DNA of 64,000 nt from Stutzerimonas stutzeri (GTDB taxonomy: Bacteria; Pseudomonadota; Gammaproteobacteria; Pseudomonadales; Pseudomonadaceae): contig NZ_POUL01000001.1 in the NCBI RefSeq assembly GCF_002890895.1, positions 496,001 to 560,000 of the forward strand, read 5' to 3'. Shown piece after piece: positions 14,269-23,381 of the stretch; the stretch's first letter is position 1, and each line of letters starts with the position of its first letter. Made by a program: the position numbers and the translations under genes. The notes beneath the pieces are model-generated. The model worked only from the letters and a program-made list of their open reading frames with translations, was not told where the DNA came from and ran no database searches.

Positions 14269-15023
14269 TCAGCTCGAACCTCTATTTCTACCTGATCCCC
14301 GGTCTTACCGAAACGTCGTTGACGCTTGGCGAAATCGGCCAATGCAGTACGCATAGCGTCGTGCTTGAAATCGGGCCAGAACAGGTCCGAGAAATACAAC
14401 TCAGCGTAAGCCAGCTGCCATAAAAGGAAATTGCTGATGCGCCGCTCACCTCCGGTACGAATGCAGAGGTCCGGCGGAGGCATGTCACCAGTTGCCAGAT
14501 AGCGCTGAAAGACGGCAGGCGTGACCTCATCCGGATTCAGGCGACCCTCCTGCGCTTCGTGAGCCAATCGCTGTGCGGCTTGGAGTATGTCCCATTGGCC
14601 GCCATAGTTGGCGGCCACTTGAAGCACGAAACGGCCTGCTCCCGCGGTCATCCTCTCAGCCTCAAGCATTGCTGCCTGCAACTCCGGATGAAAGCGAGAG
14701 CGATCACCAATGATTCGCAAGCTGATGCCATTTTCATTGAGCTTGCGCGCTTCGCGGCGTAGAGCAGTCAGAAAGAGCTCCATCAGAGCCCCAACCTCTT
14801 CAGCAGGCCTTTGCCAGTTCTCACTGGAAAAGGCAAACAGCGTCAGCACCTCAACACCTGCCTCAGCGCAGACCTCGATAACGGCTCGCACCGCATCGAC
14901 ACCGGCCTTGTGCCCAGCCACGCCTGGCAAGAGACGACGCTTCGCCCAGCGATTGTTACCATCCATGATGACTGCGACATGACGGGGTACATTCCGCCCG
15001 GCAATCTGCCTGACCTTATCCAT
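14262..15023 (-). CDS. uppS: Undecaprenyl diphosphate synthase
   Basis: UppS condenses isopentenyl units onto farnesyl diphosphate to make the C55 lipid carrier for peptidoglycan and O-antigen. The protein is 253 residues. The N-terminal HVAVIMDGNNRWAKRR motif contains the catalytic Asp, and RTGGERRISNFLLWQLAYAE is the conserved C-terminal diphosphate-binding region. It opens the uppS-cdsA-dxr group, 158 nt downstream of frr. Confidence 0.97.
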   Translation of the reverse strand: MDKVRQIAGRNVPRHVAVIMDGNNRWAKRRLLPGVAGHKAGVDAVRAVIEVCAEAGVEVLTLFAFSSENWQRPAEEVGALMELFLTALRREARKLNENGISLRIIGDRSRFHPELQAAMLEAERMTAGAGRFVLQVAANYGGQWDILQAAQRLAHEAQEGRLNPDEVTPAVFQRYLATGDMPPPDLCIRTGGERRISNFLLWQLAYAELYFSDLFWPDFKHDAMRTALADFAKRQRRFGKTGDQVEIEVRAEC

Positions 15024-15181
15024 GAAACGACTCTACCTGCGCTCAATCACGCTGCGAACAATGGGAGAAACCGCCAACGGCAGCTTCCGGGGATACGACT
15101 GGTTAGCCCCTCGCGCCGCGAACTTACGTGGCTCGGCGCACTCCGACGTGTGCAGTACGGACGAAGTCCGGTACAGCGACA

Positions 15182-15739
15182 TCAAACAGCCATCAGGTCG
15201 TTTTCCTTACCTTCAAGCGCCTTGTCGATTTCCGCAACGTACTTGTCGGTCAGCTTTTGAACGTCGTCCTGGCCGCGTCGTTCCTCGTCTTCGCTGATTT
15301 CCTTCTCCTTCACCAGATCCTTCAACTGGGCAATGGCATCGCGACGGATATTGCGCACGGCGACCCGAGCATTCTCGGCCTCCGAGCGCGCCTGCTTGGT
15401 GTACCCCTTACGGGTCTCTTCAGTAAGCGCAGGCATCGGCACGCGGATGGTAGTGCCGGCAGTGGCAGGATTCAGGCCGAGATCAGACGTCATGATCGCC
15501 TTTTCGACAGCCTGAATCATGCCTCGATCAAAGACCGTAAGGGCCAGAGTGCGCGAGTCTTCTGCCGTTACGTTGGCTATCTGGCGCAGAGGCGTGTCAC
15601 TGCCGTAATAAGACACCATAACGCCGTCGAGAATACTCGGATGAGCACGACCGGTACGAATCTTGGCGAACGCCTGCCCCAGCGATTCCAGGGTTTTCTT
15701 CATGCGTTCCTGTGCGTCTTGCTTGATCTCGTTGATCAT
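15182..15739 (-). CDS. frr: Ribosome recycling factor
   Basis: RRF splits the post-termination ribosome together with EF-G. The protein is 185 residues, the family norm, with the typical N-terminus [20 protein letters not shown], a central [15 protein letters not shown] region and a C-terminal helix rich in Lys and Glu. The frame extends upstream into pyrH, but ATG at 15739 is the family start and overlaps the pyrH stop as ATGA, so the two are coupled. Confidence 0.98.
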   Translation of the reverse strand: MINEIKQDAQERMKKTLESLGQAFAKIRTGRAHPSILDGVMVSYYGSDTPLRQIANVTAEDSRTLALTVFDRGMIQAVEKAIMTSDLGLNPATAGTTIRVPMPALTEETRKGYTKQARSEAENARVAVRNIRRDAIAQLKDLVKEKEISEDEERRGQDDVQKLTDKYVAEIDKALEGKENDLMAV

Positions 15740-16479
15740 TGATACTGCTCCTCGATCAGGGTTCCTTCGGCGCCGCCAAGCACAATATTGAGCAGGGCAC
15801 CGGGCTTGTTCATATTGAACACCCGCAGCGGCATGTTGTGGTCGCGGCACAGGCAGATGGCGGTCAGGTCCATGACGCCCAGCTTGCGGTCAAGCACATC
15901 ATCATAAGTCAGCTGTTCGAACTTTTCGGCATTCGGATCCTTGAATGGGTCCGCCGTATAAACACCGTCAACCTTGGTGGCCTTGAGCACCACATCGGCA
16001 TGAATCTCGATGGCACGCAGGCAGGCGGCCGAATCGGTGGTAAAGAACGGATTGCCGGTGCCCGCGGAGAAGATCACCACTTCGCCGCTCTTCAGGTGAC
16101 GCATCGCCTTGCGGCGGTCGTAATGGTCAGTAACACCGACCATCGAAATCGCCGACATGACCAATGCAGGTATGTTTGAGCGCTCCAGGGCATCACGCAT
16201 GGCCAAGGAATTCATGACCGTAGCGAGCATGCCCATGTGGTCACCAGTTACACGGTCCATGCCCGCAGCAGACAGCGCAGCACCACGGAAGAGGTTGCCG
16301 CCACCAATGACCAGGCCAACCTCTACGCCGATGCCCACTAACTGACCAACTTCCAAGGCCATGCGATCGAGCACCTTGGGATCGATGCCAAAGTCCTCGG
16401 ACCCCATAAGGGCCTCGCCGCTTAATTTGAGCAGAATGCGTTTATAGCGAGGATTGCGTGCACTCATCTGCTGAGCCAT
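15736..16479 (-). CDS. pyrH: UMP kinase
   Basis: PyrH phosphorylates UMP to UDP in de novo pyrimidine synthesis. The protein is 247 residues of the amino-acid-kinase fold, with [14 protein letters not shown] at the N-terminus, [12 protein letters not shown] for phosphate binding, and [16 protein letters not shown] near the C-terminal half. The open frame is longer, but ATG at 16479 has an AGGAG ribosome site upstream and matches the family N-terminus [14 protein letters not shown]. Confidence 0.98.
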   Translation of the reverse strand: MAQQMSARNPRYKRILLKLSGEALMGSEDFGIDPKVLDRMALEVGQLVGIGVEVGLVIGGGNLFRGAALSAAGMDRVTGDHMGMLATVMNSLAMRDALERSNIPALVMSAISMVGVTDHYDRRKAMRHLKSGEVVIFSAGTGNPFFTTDSAACLRAIEIHADVVLKATKVDGVYTADPFKDPNAEKFEQLTYDDVLDRKLGVMDLTAICLCRDHNMPLRVFNMNKPGALLNIVLGGAEGTLIEEQYQ

Positions 16480-16622
16480 TGGCGTTGTCTCTCCTGCGGC
16501 ATTTGTATGACTAGGCTGGCCTGCAGCCGGAAAAAATGTCTGCGCTATGACAGCGCAGTATCGCGTTGGTGCCAAGCGGTGACCGTCGCATTGGCGAAAA
16601 ACATTTCAACCCTCCAATCCGA

Positions 16623-16658
16623 CAAAGAGGCCGCGCGCGTAAGCGGGCAGCCTCTTTG
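16623..16658 (-). terminator. Hairpin between tsf and pyrH
   Basis: A stem CAAAGAGGC/GCCTCTTTG lies 18 nt past the tsf stop, with extra GC pairing possible inside. Only a short run of T follows on the minus strand, so it is more likely a partial terminator or an RNA processing or stabilising element than a full stop. Confidence 0.5.
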
Positions 16659-16675
16659 AGGACAGCAGAAGCGTC

Positions 16676-17545
16676 TTATTGCTTGGTGGCAGCCACCTGA
16701 GCGGCGACTTCAGCAGCAAAGTCGACCTCGGCGCGCTCGATGCCTTCACCTACTTCGTAACGCACGAAGGAAACGATTTCGGCACCAGCCTTCTTAGCCA
16801 GCTCACCGACCTTGACGTCCGGATCCTTGACGAAGGCTTGTTCGACCAGGCTGGCTTCAGCAAGAAACTTGCTGATACGGCCTGCAACCATCTTCTCGAC
16901 GATTTCGGCCGGCTTGCCTTTGATCTTGTCTTCGTTCAATGCCAGGAAGATTTCCTTTTCCTTTGCAACAGCCTCTTCGGAAACCTGCGACGGATCCAGG
17001 AACTGCGGGTTGCTAGCAGCGACGTGCATGGCGATTTCCTTCGCCAGCTCAACGCTACCACCCTTCAGCGCAACGAGCACACCGATACGGTGACCGTGCA
17101 GATAAGCACCTACCAGATCCGCCTCAACGGTAGTCAGGCGGCGGATATTGACGTTCTCTCCGCACTTGGCAACCAGCGCTTCACGATCAGCTTCCTGAGC
17201 TGCAACCAGCGGCGCAGCATCGGTCATCTTCTCGGCAAAAGCCTTCTCGACGCTGTTGCTGACGAAATTCTTGAAGTCGTCCTGCAGGGCCAGAAAGTCG
17301 GTCTGCGAGTTGACTTCGATAATCACGGCACGCTTGTTGTCATCAGCAACCTTAACCGCAATAGCGCCTTCTGCAGCAATGTTGCCAGCCTTCTTGGCTG
17401 CCTTGATGGCACCCGCAGCACGCATGTCATCAATGGCTTTCTCGATGTCGCCACCAGCAGCGGTGAGTGCCTTTTTGCAATCCATCATGCCTTGGCCAGT
17501 GCGCTCGCGCAGTTCTTTAACCAGGGCTGCAGTGATCTCTGCCAT
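16676..17545 (-). CDS. tsf: Translation elongation factor Ts
   Basis: EF-Ts is the guanine nucleotide exchange factor that recharges EF-Tu. It has 289 residues. The N-terminal UBA-like domain includes VKELRERTGQGMMDCKKAL, a signature of the family, and the core includes SQTDFLALQDDFKNFV. It follows rpsB in the classic rpsB-tsf arrangement, separated by 125 nt that contain a strong hairpin. Confidence 0.98.
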   Translation of the reverse strand: MAEITAALVKELRERTGQGMMDCKKALTAAGGDIEKAIDDMRAAGAIKAAKKAGNIAAEGAIAVKVADDNKRAVIIEVNSQTDFLALQDDFKNFVSNSVEKAFAEKMTDAAPLVAAQEADREALVAKCGENVNIRRLTTVEADLVGAYLHGHRIGVLVALKGGSVELAKEIAMHVAASNPQFLDPSQVSEEAVAKEKEIFLALNEDKIKGKPAEIVEKMVAGRISKFLAEASLVEQAFVKDPDVKVGELAKKAGAEIVSFVRYEVGEGIERAEVDFAAEVAAQVAATKQ

Positions 17546-17612
17546 GTTCGCAAATCCTCTCGATTCGATTGTCGATCATGCCCTCAACTCGGGCGATCAA
17601 TTCGGAATTGGC

Positions 17613-17637
17613 AAAAAGGGGGCATAGCCCCCTTTTT
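17613..17637. terminator. Perfect hairpin between rpsB and tsf (attenuator)
   Basis: An 11-bp perfect stem, AAAAAGGGGGC and its complement around a 3-nt ATA loop, has A- and T-tracts on its two sides. It has the form of a bidirectional rho-independent terminator. As tsf lies downstream in the same transcription unit, it probably acts as a partial terminator that sets the S2 to EF-Ts ratio. Confidence 0.8.
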
Positions 17638-17670
17638 GTTCAACGGGTATCAGCTAGGCGACAGATGCGC

Positions 17671-18411
17671 TTAGCCTTGAGCGGCCTCGGCAGCTGCCTC
17701 TTCGACGAACTCGTCAGCACCGCCAGCGTTGTTCTGGCGACCACGCAGAACAGCGTCCGCCATGGAGCCGAGATAGAGTTGCACGGCACGGATGGCGTCA
17801 TCATTACCAGGGATGATGTAGTCGACGCCTTCCGGGCTGCTGTTGGTATCAACGATGCCGATAACCGGAATACCCAACTTGTTGGCTTCGGAGATAGCAA
17901 TGCGCTCGTGATCAACGTCAACAACGAACATGGCGTCCGGCAGGCCGCCCATGTCCTTGATGCCGCCTAGGCTACGATCCAGCTTTTCCAGATCGCGAGT
18001 ACGCATCAGCGCTTCTTTCTTGGTCAGCTTCTCGAAGGTGCCGTCCTGAGCCTGGGTTTCCAGCTCACGCAGACGCTTGATCGAGGCGCGAATGGTCTTG
18101 TAGTTGGTCAGCATGCCGCCCAACCAGCGATGATCGACGTACGGCGAGCCACAACGAGCAGCTTCTTCGCGAACGATCTTGCCAGCGGAACGCTTGGTGC
18201 CAACGAACAGAATCTTGTTCTTGCCTGCAGCCAGCTTCTCAACGAAACGCAGGGCGTCGTTGAACATCGGCAGGGTTTTCTCAAGGTTGATGATATGGAT
18301 CTTGTTGCGCGCGCCAAAGATGTACTTATTCATCTTCGGGTTCCAGTAACGGGTCTGGTGGCCGAAGTGCACACCGGCCTTCAGCATATCGCGCATAGTG
18401 ACTTGAGACAT
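17671..18411 (-). CDS. rpsB: 30S ribosomal protein S2
   Basis: S2 is a structural protein of the small ribosomal subunit. The protein is 246 residues, starting [20 protein letters not shown], and has the conserved segments [13 protein letters not shown] and [13 protein letters not shown]. It is the first gene of the minus-strand run. The 300 bp between it and the divergent map gene must carry its promoter and, by analogy with E. coli, an S2-responsive leader. Confidence 0.98.
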   Translation of the reverse strand: MSQVTMRDMLKAGVHFGHQTRYWNPKMNKYIFGARNKIHIINLEKTLPMFNDALRFVEKLAAGKNKILFVGTKRSAGKIVREEAARCGSPYVDHRWLGGMLTNYKTIRASIKRLRELETQAQDGTFEKLTKKEALMRTRDLEKLDRSLGGIKDMGGLPDAMFVVDVDHERIAISEANKLGIPVIGIVDTNSSPEGVDYIIPGNDDAIRAVQLYLGSMADAVLRGRQNNAGGADEFVEEAAAEAAQG

Positions 18412-18712
18412 GAGAGTTCCTCAGATAAGTCGGGTTAGGCCTCCACGCGTCCCGATATCCAACTCTTGCGAGCACCCAGGATACCGTGTCGACACGTGTG
18501 TGGGGTCAGGCTCGGCAGGTAGTCCCGCAGAGCGGCGCGTTTTATAGCACAAGCAAGCATCGGAGGCTAGCGCGTACTGAAACTGAATGAAGTTATCAAG
18601 GTTGCCTCTGTTTGCCGGCGCCGCCAGGGCCGCCTGCAGGCCACGCCCTCTTTGGTTTATCATTTGCTGCTTATATCTATTCGCCTGCGCCTCTTGGCGC
18701 CAAGAGGGTTGC
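18412..18712. promoter_or_regulatory. Divergent rpsB/map control region
   Basis: This 301-bp stretch has no credible gene. On the minus strand a TATAAA element at 18541-18546 is a plausible -10 for rpsB, leaving a leader of about 120 nt, but no good -35 is visible. Toward map an AT-rich segment (18653-18682) contains TTGGTT and TATATCTAT, which are weak promoter-like elements. A 16-bp palindrome lies just before map. Confidence 0.4.
18691..18706. repeat. 16-bp palindrome over the map ribosome site
   Basis: CTCTTGGCGCCAAGAG is a perfect palindrome ending 6 nt before the map start codon. As RNA it can form a 6-bp stem with a GCGC loop that includes the AAGAG of the likely ribosome binding site. 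Confidence 0.7.
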
Positions 18713-19495
18713 ATGACTGTTTCCATCAAGACGCCTGAAGACATCGAGAAAATGCGCATTGCCGGCCGCCTGGCCGCCGAGGTGCTGGAAATGATCGGTG
18801 ATCATGTCAAGCCCGGCGTCACAACCGAAGAGCTGGACCGCATTTGCCACGAGCACATCGTCAACGTGCAACAGGCTGTACCCGCCCCGCTCAACTACAA
18901 GGGCTACCCCAAATCGATCTGCACCTCGATCAACCACGTCGTATGCCATGGCATCCCCAACGACAAGCCGCTCAAAGACGGTGACATCCTCAACATCGAC
19001 ATCACGGTCATCAAGGACGGCTACCACGGCGATACCAGCCGAATGTTCATTGTCGGCAAAGCGCCAGAGTGGGCCGAGCGACTCTGCAAGGTAACGCAGG
19101 AGTGCCTTTATAAAGGGATCGAAGTGGTCCGCCCCGGTGCGCGCCTTGGGGACATTGGTGAAGTGATTCAGAAGCACGCCGAGAAGAACGGTTTCTCCGT
19201 CGTCCGCGAGTACTGCGGACATGGCATCGGCAAGGTTTTCCACGAGGAGCCGCAGGTGCTGCACTACGGCCGAGCCGGGACCGGTCTTGAGCTAAAGGAA
19301 GGGATGACCTTCACCATTGAACCAATGATCAACCAGGGCCGGTCAGAAACCCGTCTGCTTGGCGACGGCTGGACAGCTATTACCAAGGACCGCAAGCTAT
19401 CCGCCCAATGGGAACACACCCTTGTGGTCACTGCAGATGGCTATGAGATCTTCACCCTTCGCAGCGATGACACCATAGCCCGCACATCGCCCTGA
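18713..19495 (+). CDS. map: Type I methionine aminopeptidase
   Basis: MetAP removes the initiator methionine from nascent proteins. The protein has 260 residues with the pita-bread fold and all five metal ligands: D96 and D107 ([13 protein letters not shown]), H170 (CGHGIGK), E203 (FTIEPMI) and E234 (WEHTLVV). The start ATG at 18713 follows an AAGAGG site and fits [15 protein letters not shown]. It is divergent from rpsB, a common arrangement, and 31 nt upstream of glnD, so the two form an operon. Confidence 0.98.
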   Translation: MTVSIKTPEDIEKMRIAGRLAAEVLEMIGDHVKPGVTTEELDRICHEHIVNVQQAVPAPLNYKGYPKSICTSINHVVCHGIPNDKPLKDGDILNIDITVIKDGYHGDTSRMFIVGKAPEWAERLCKVTQECLYKGIEVVRPGARLGDIGEVIQKHAEKNGFSVVREYCGHGIGKVFHEEPQVLHYGRAGTGLELKEGMTFTIEPMINQGRSETRLLGDGWTAITKDRKLSAQWEHTLVVTADGYEIFTLRSDDTIARTSP

Positions 19496-19526
19496 TTTTT
19501 TTGATGCTTTGACGGAGGGCGACGGT

Positions 19527-22229
19527 ATGCCTCAGGTTGATTCCGAATTGTTCGACCGCAGCCAGTTCCAGGCTGAACTGGCACTCAAGGCCAGCCCCAT
19601 CGCCGCCTTCAAGAAAGTCATTCGCAAGGCCAGAGAGGTGCTCGATGCGCGCTTCCTCGCCGGCCAGGATATACGTAGCCTGATCGAAGGCCGCGCCTGG
19701 TTCGTTGACCAGATCCTGCGCGCCGCCTGGGGCCGCTTCGACTGGAGCAATGAAGCACAGATCGCGCTGGTCGCGGTGGGCGGCTATGGGCGCGGCGAAC
19801 TGCACCCCTATTCCGATATTGATCTGCTGATCCTCCTCGATAATAACGATCAGGAAATTTTTCGGGACGCCATCGAGCGATTTCTAACGCTGCTCTGGGA
19901 CATCGGCCTGGAAGTTGGCCAGAGTGTGCGCTCGGTGCAGGAGTGTGCCGAGGAGGCACGTGCAGACCTGACCGTCATCACCAACCTCATGGAGAGCCGC
20001 ACGATCGCCGGCCCCGAACGCCTGCGCCAGAACATGCTGAAGGTCACCAGCCCTTCAGCAATGTGGCCCAGCAAGGAATTCTTTCTTGCCAAGCGTAACG
20101 AGCAGGCCACCCGCCATTCCAAGTACAACAATACCGAGTACAACCTGGAGCCAAACGTCAAAGGCTCCCCTGGCGGGCTGCGTGACATACAGACCATTCT
20201 GTGGATAGCGCGGCGCCAGTTCGGTAGTTTGAATCTCAGCGCTATCCTTGATCAGGGATTCCTGACGGAAGGCGAATACTCACTGCTGGTGGCCGGGCAG
20301 GAGTTCATTTGGCGTGTCCGTTACGGGCTTCACATGCTGGCCGGACGCGCGGAGGATCGCCTGCTGTTCGACCACCAGCGCAGTCTCGCCGCCCTCCTTG
20401 GCTACGAAGACAGCGATGCCAAGCTGGCGATCGAGCGCTTCATGCAGAAGTACTACCGTGTCGTGATGAGCATTTCAGAGCTAAGCGACCTGGTCGGACA
20501 GCACTTCGCCGAGGTGATCCTCTGGGAAGGCGACAGCGGCGATGCGGTGCCGCTTAACAGCCGCTTCCTGGTGCGCGACGGCTATCTGGAAGTAGCCGAT
20601 GATTCGGTGTTCAAGCGCAGGCCCTTCGCGATACTGGAGATCTTCGTACTGCTGGCCCAACACCCCGACATTCAGGGTGTACGAGCGGAGACCATCCGCC
20701 TGCTCAGGGACCACCGGCATCTGATCGACGACGAGTTTCGCAGCGACATCCGCAACACCAGCCTCTTCGTCGAACTGTTCAAATGCAAGGAAGGCATCCA
20801 CCGCAATCTGCGGCGCATGAATCGCTACGGCATTCTCGGGCGGTACTTGCCCGAGTTCGGCCATATCGTCGGGCAGATGCAGCATGACCTTTTCCATATC
20901 TACACGGTCGACGCCCATACGCTCAACGTCATCAAGTACCTGCGCAAACTGAGCAAACCCGGGGTCGCCGAAAAGTATCCACTGGCCAGCAAATTGGTGG
21001 AACGGCTACCCAAGCCGGAGCTCATCTACATCGCCGGGCTCTACCACGATATCGCCAAGGGCCGTGGCGGCGACCATTCGGAGCTGGGCGCAGTGGATGC
21101 GCAGGAATTCTGTGTACGCCACAAGCTGCCTGCATGGGACACGCGCCTGGTGGTATGGCTGGTCGAGAACCACTTGGTGATGTCAACGACCGCCCAGCGC
21201 AAGGACTTGTCGGACCCTCAGGTGATCAACGACTTTGCTCAGCAGGTAGGTGACGAAACCCACCTCGATTACCTGTATGTGCTGACTGTTGCAGACATCA
21301 ATGCAACCAACCCGACCCTTTGGAATTCCTGGCGGGCAAGTCTGCTGCGCCAGCTCTACACCGAGACCAAACGCGCGCTCAAGCGCGGCCTGGAAAACCC
21401 ACTGGGGCGCGAGGAGCAGATTCGCCAGACCCAGCGAGCCGCACTCGACAGCCTGGTGCGCAACGGAACCGATCCAGATGATGCTGAACAGCTATGGTCG
21501 CAGCTGGGCGATGACTATTTCATGCGCCACAGCTCGGTCGATGTGGCCTGGCACACCGAAGCAATCATCGAGCACCCGAGCGACGGCGGTCCGCTGGTCC
21601 TGATCAAGGAAACCACCCAGCGTGAATTCGAAGGTGGCACTCAGATCTTTATCTATGCGCCAGATCAGCATGACTTCTTCGCCGTGACCGTCGCGGCCAT
21701 GGACCAGCTGAACCTGAACATTCACGACGCCCGAATCATTACTTCGAGCAGCCAGTTCACGCTGGACACCTACATCGTGCTGGACGCCGACGGTTCACCC
21801 ATCGGCAACGACCCCGAGCGCACAGAAGAAATTCGACAAGGGCTGATCACCGCGCTGCGGAACCCGGCTGATTATCTGACCATCATTCAGAAACGCGTAC
21901 CGCGACAGCTCAAGCATTTCGCGTTCCCGCCGCAGGTCACCATTCACAACGACATGCAGCGCCCGCAAACGATCATCGAGGTCGTTGCACCAGACCGCCC
22001 CGGGCTACTGGCGCGCATCGGCCAACTGTTTCTGGACTTTGATCTCTCGGTACAGAATGCCAAGATCGCCACGCTGGGCGAGCGTGTAGAGGACGTTTTC
22101 TTCGTCACCAATGCAGACAACCAGCCTTTGTCAGACCCGCAGCTATGCACTCGCTTGCAGCAGGCAATGATCAAGCAGTTGACCCAGGACAACGAGCATC
22201 AGCCCTCACCTAGCAGCATCGTCATCTAA
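19527..22229 (+). CDS. glnD: Bifunctional [PII] uridylyltransferase/uridylyl-removing enzyme
   Basis: GlnD is the primary glutamine sensor: it uridylylates PII proteins (GlnB/GlnK) under nitrogen limitation and removes UMP when glutamine is high. The 900-residue protein has a nucleotidyltransferase domain ([17 protein letters not shown]), a helical linker, an HD hydrolase domain ([17 protein letters not shown]) and two C-terminal ACT domains, the last starting at [19 protein letters not shown] 18 nt upstream is in frame, but ATG at 19527 ([11 protein letters not shown]) fits the family. Confidence 0.98.
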   Translation: MPQVDSELFDRSQFQAELALKASPIAAFKKVIRKAREVLDARFLAGQDIRSLIEGRAWFVDQILRAAWGRFDWSNEAQIALVAVGGYGRGELHPYSDIDLLILLDNNDQEIFRDAIERFLTLLWDIGLEVGQSVRSVQECAEEARADLTVITNLMESRTIAGPERLRQNMLKVTSPSAMWPSKEFFLAKRNEQATRHSKYNNTEYNLEPNVKGSPGGLRDIQTILWIARRQFGSLNLSAILDQGFLTEGEYSLLVAGQEFIWRVRYGLHMLAGRAEDRLLFDHQRSLAALLGYEDSDAKLAIERFMQKYYRVVMSISELSDLVGQHFAEVILWEGDSGDAVPLNSRFLVRDGYLEVADDSVFKRRPFAILEIFVLLAQHPDIQGVRAETIRLLRDHRHLIDDEFRSDIRNTSLFVELFKCKEGIHRNLRRMNRYGILGRYLPEFGHIVGQMQHDLFHIYTVDAHTLNVIKYLRKLSKPGVAEKYPLASKLVERLPKPELIYIAGLYHDIAKGRGGDHSELGAVDAQEFCVRHKLPAWDTRLVVWLVENHLVMSTTAQRKDLSDPQVINDFAQQVGDETHLDYLYVLTVADINATNPTLWNSWRASLLRQLYTETKRALKRGLENPLGREEQIRQTQRAALDSLVRNGTDPDDAEQLWSQLGDDYFMRHSSVDVAWHTEAIIEHPSDGGPLVLIKETTQREFEGGTQIFIYAPDQHDFFAVTVAAMDQLNLNIHDARIITSSSQFTLDTYIVLDADGSPIGNDPERTEEIRQGLITALRNPADYLTIIQKRVPRQLKHFAFPPQVTIHNDMQRPQTIIEVVAPDRPGLLARIGQLFLDFDLSVQNAKIATLGERVEDVFFVTNADNQPLSDPQLCTRLQQAMIKQLTQDNEHQPSPSSIVI

Positions 22230-22246
22230 TCAGCAACGGCATCCTG

Positions 22247-22281
22247 CCTCGGCGACGAGGCGGTAGCGAACGTCGCCGGGG
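22247..22281. terminator. GC-rich hairpin between convergent glnD and mnhG
   Basis: An 11-bp stem (CCTCGGCGACG and CGTCGCCGGGG, with one G-U pair) and a 13-nt loop occupies most of the 58-nt gap between the two converging genes. There is no T-tract on either side, so it is at best a terminator of unusual form. Confidence 0.4.
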
Positions 22282-22287
22282 CCTGAG

Positions 22288-22617
22288 TCAATCCCAGGGC
22301 TTGCCTCGGGTTTTCTCTGTGTAGGGCAGCCTCTGCTGCATGGCTGCCTTCGCCAGCACATGCGCGCTGACCGGCGCGGTCAAAAACAGAAACAGAGTAA
22401 TCAGCACCTCATGGACGCTGAGGCCGTTACCCTGATTACTGAAGAAGATCATCGAAGCGATGACGATCCCACCGACTCCAAGCGTGGTCGCCTTGGTTGG
22501 GCCATGCAAACGCGTAAAGAAATCAGGAAGACGATACAAACCGATCGCCCCTACCAGGGCAAACACGCTTCCCACTATCAGAAATGCGCTTACCAGCAGC
22601 TCTATCCAGAATGGCAT
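22288..22617 (-). CDS. mnhG: Mrp/Sha-type Na+/H+ antiporter subunit G
   Basis: This is the last gene of the operon for a multi-subunit monovalent cation/proton antiporter (also called Mrp, Mnh, Pha or Sha). The 109-residue product has three membrane helices and the family segment GAIGLYRLPDFFTRLHGPTKATTLG. Subunit G is small and needed for complex assembly or function, but its exact role is not known. It ends convergently with glnD and starts 9 nt after mnhF. Confidence 0.95.
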   Translation of the reverse strand: MPFWIELLVSAFLIVGSVFALVGAIGLYRLPDFFTRLHGPTKATTLGVGGIVIASMIFFSNQGNGLSVHEVLITLFLFLTAPVSAHVLAKAAMQQRLPYTEKTRGKPWD

Positions 22618-22626
22618 GCAGCCTCC

Positions 22627-22896
22627 TCAGTCGATGATCTCGCCGTGCAACAGGTGTTTACCCACTGCTACGGTACTGACGAAGCCCATCACCGCGATGA
22701 GCAGAGCAGCCTCGAAGAACAGGTCGGACGCGAGCCAGATGCCAAACAAGACGATCAAGGCCAACGCATTGATGTACAGGGTGTCGAGCGCCAACACCCG
22801 ATCAGGCATGTCGGGCCCCTGGACCAGCCGCACCACATTCAGGATCGCTGCGATTCCAATGATCGCCATGCACAGCGGAATTACGTACGTGAGCAT
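22627..22896 (-). CDS. mnhF: Mrp/Sha-type antiporter subunit F
   Basis: The 89-residue membrane protein has three predicted helices and the family segment RLVQGPDMPDRVLALDTLYI. The open frame is longer, but the ATG at 22896 (MLTYVIPLCMAI) fits the family and overlaps the end of mnhE by 16 nt, which supports translational coupling. MrpF has been linked to Na+ and, in some bacteria, bile-salt efflux; here only the antiporter role is supported. Confidence 0.94.
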   Translation of the reverse strand: MLTYVIPLCMAIIGIAAILNVVRLVQGPDMPDRVLALDTLYINALALIVLFGIWLASDLFFEAALLIAVMGFVSTVAVGKHLLHGEIID

Positions 22897-23381
22897 TCGA
22901 AAATCTCCAGCAGCGGTGTTTCGTACCGGTTTTTCACCTCGGCCACCAGCGCTTCCGTGTCGGGCGCATCCAGCGCGTGGATCAACAGCATCTTGTGGCC
23001 GGGCCGCAAAGCAGCCGATACCGTCCCTGGGGTCAACGAGATGATGCTGGTCAGCACAGCGAGAACGAACGGATGCTCGATCGCCATCGGCACTTCGACG
23101 AAGGCAGGCCGCAGCCGGTCTCGAGAACTGAGCACCAGCTTGGCCACGCTGACATTGGCCACGACGATGTCGTAAAAGACCTTCAATAGGAACAGGCAAA
23201 GCTTCAACGGGCGGCGGACCTTCGGCAGATCGACCAGAAACCCCTGCACCAACAAAGGTATCGCCCAGGCCAGAACCAGTCCAAGCACCAGATGCCCCAC
23301 GCTTAGCGCATTACTGAGAAGCAACCAGAGCAGCGCCAACAGCAAGGTGAGCGCGGGGTTGGGAAGCAGGCGGGACTTCAT
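22881..23381 (-). CDS. mnhE: Mrp/Sha-type antiporter subunit E
   Basis: The 166-residue membrane protein has N-terminal hydrophobic segments (PALTLLLALLWLLLSNALS) and the family core VLTSIISLTPGTVSA. The start overlaps the mnhD stop as ATGA. The order D-E-F-G is that of other Mrp operons and indicates one complex in the inner membrane. Confidence 0.94.
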   Translation of the reverse strand: MKSRLLPNPALTLLLALLWLLLSNALSVGHLVLGLVLAWAIPLLVQGFLVDLPKVRRPLKLCLFLLKVFYDIVVANVSVAKLVLSSRDRLRPAFVEVPMAIEHPFVLAVLTSIISLTPGTVSAALRPGHKMLLIHALDAPDTEALVAEVKNRYETPLLEIFECSRT

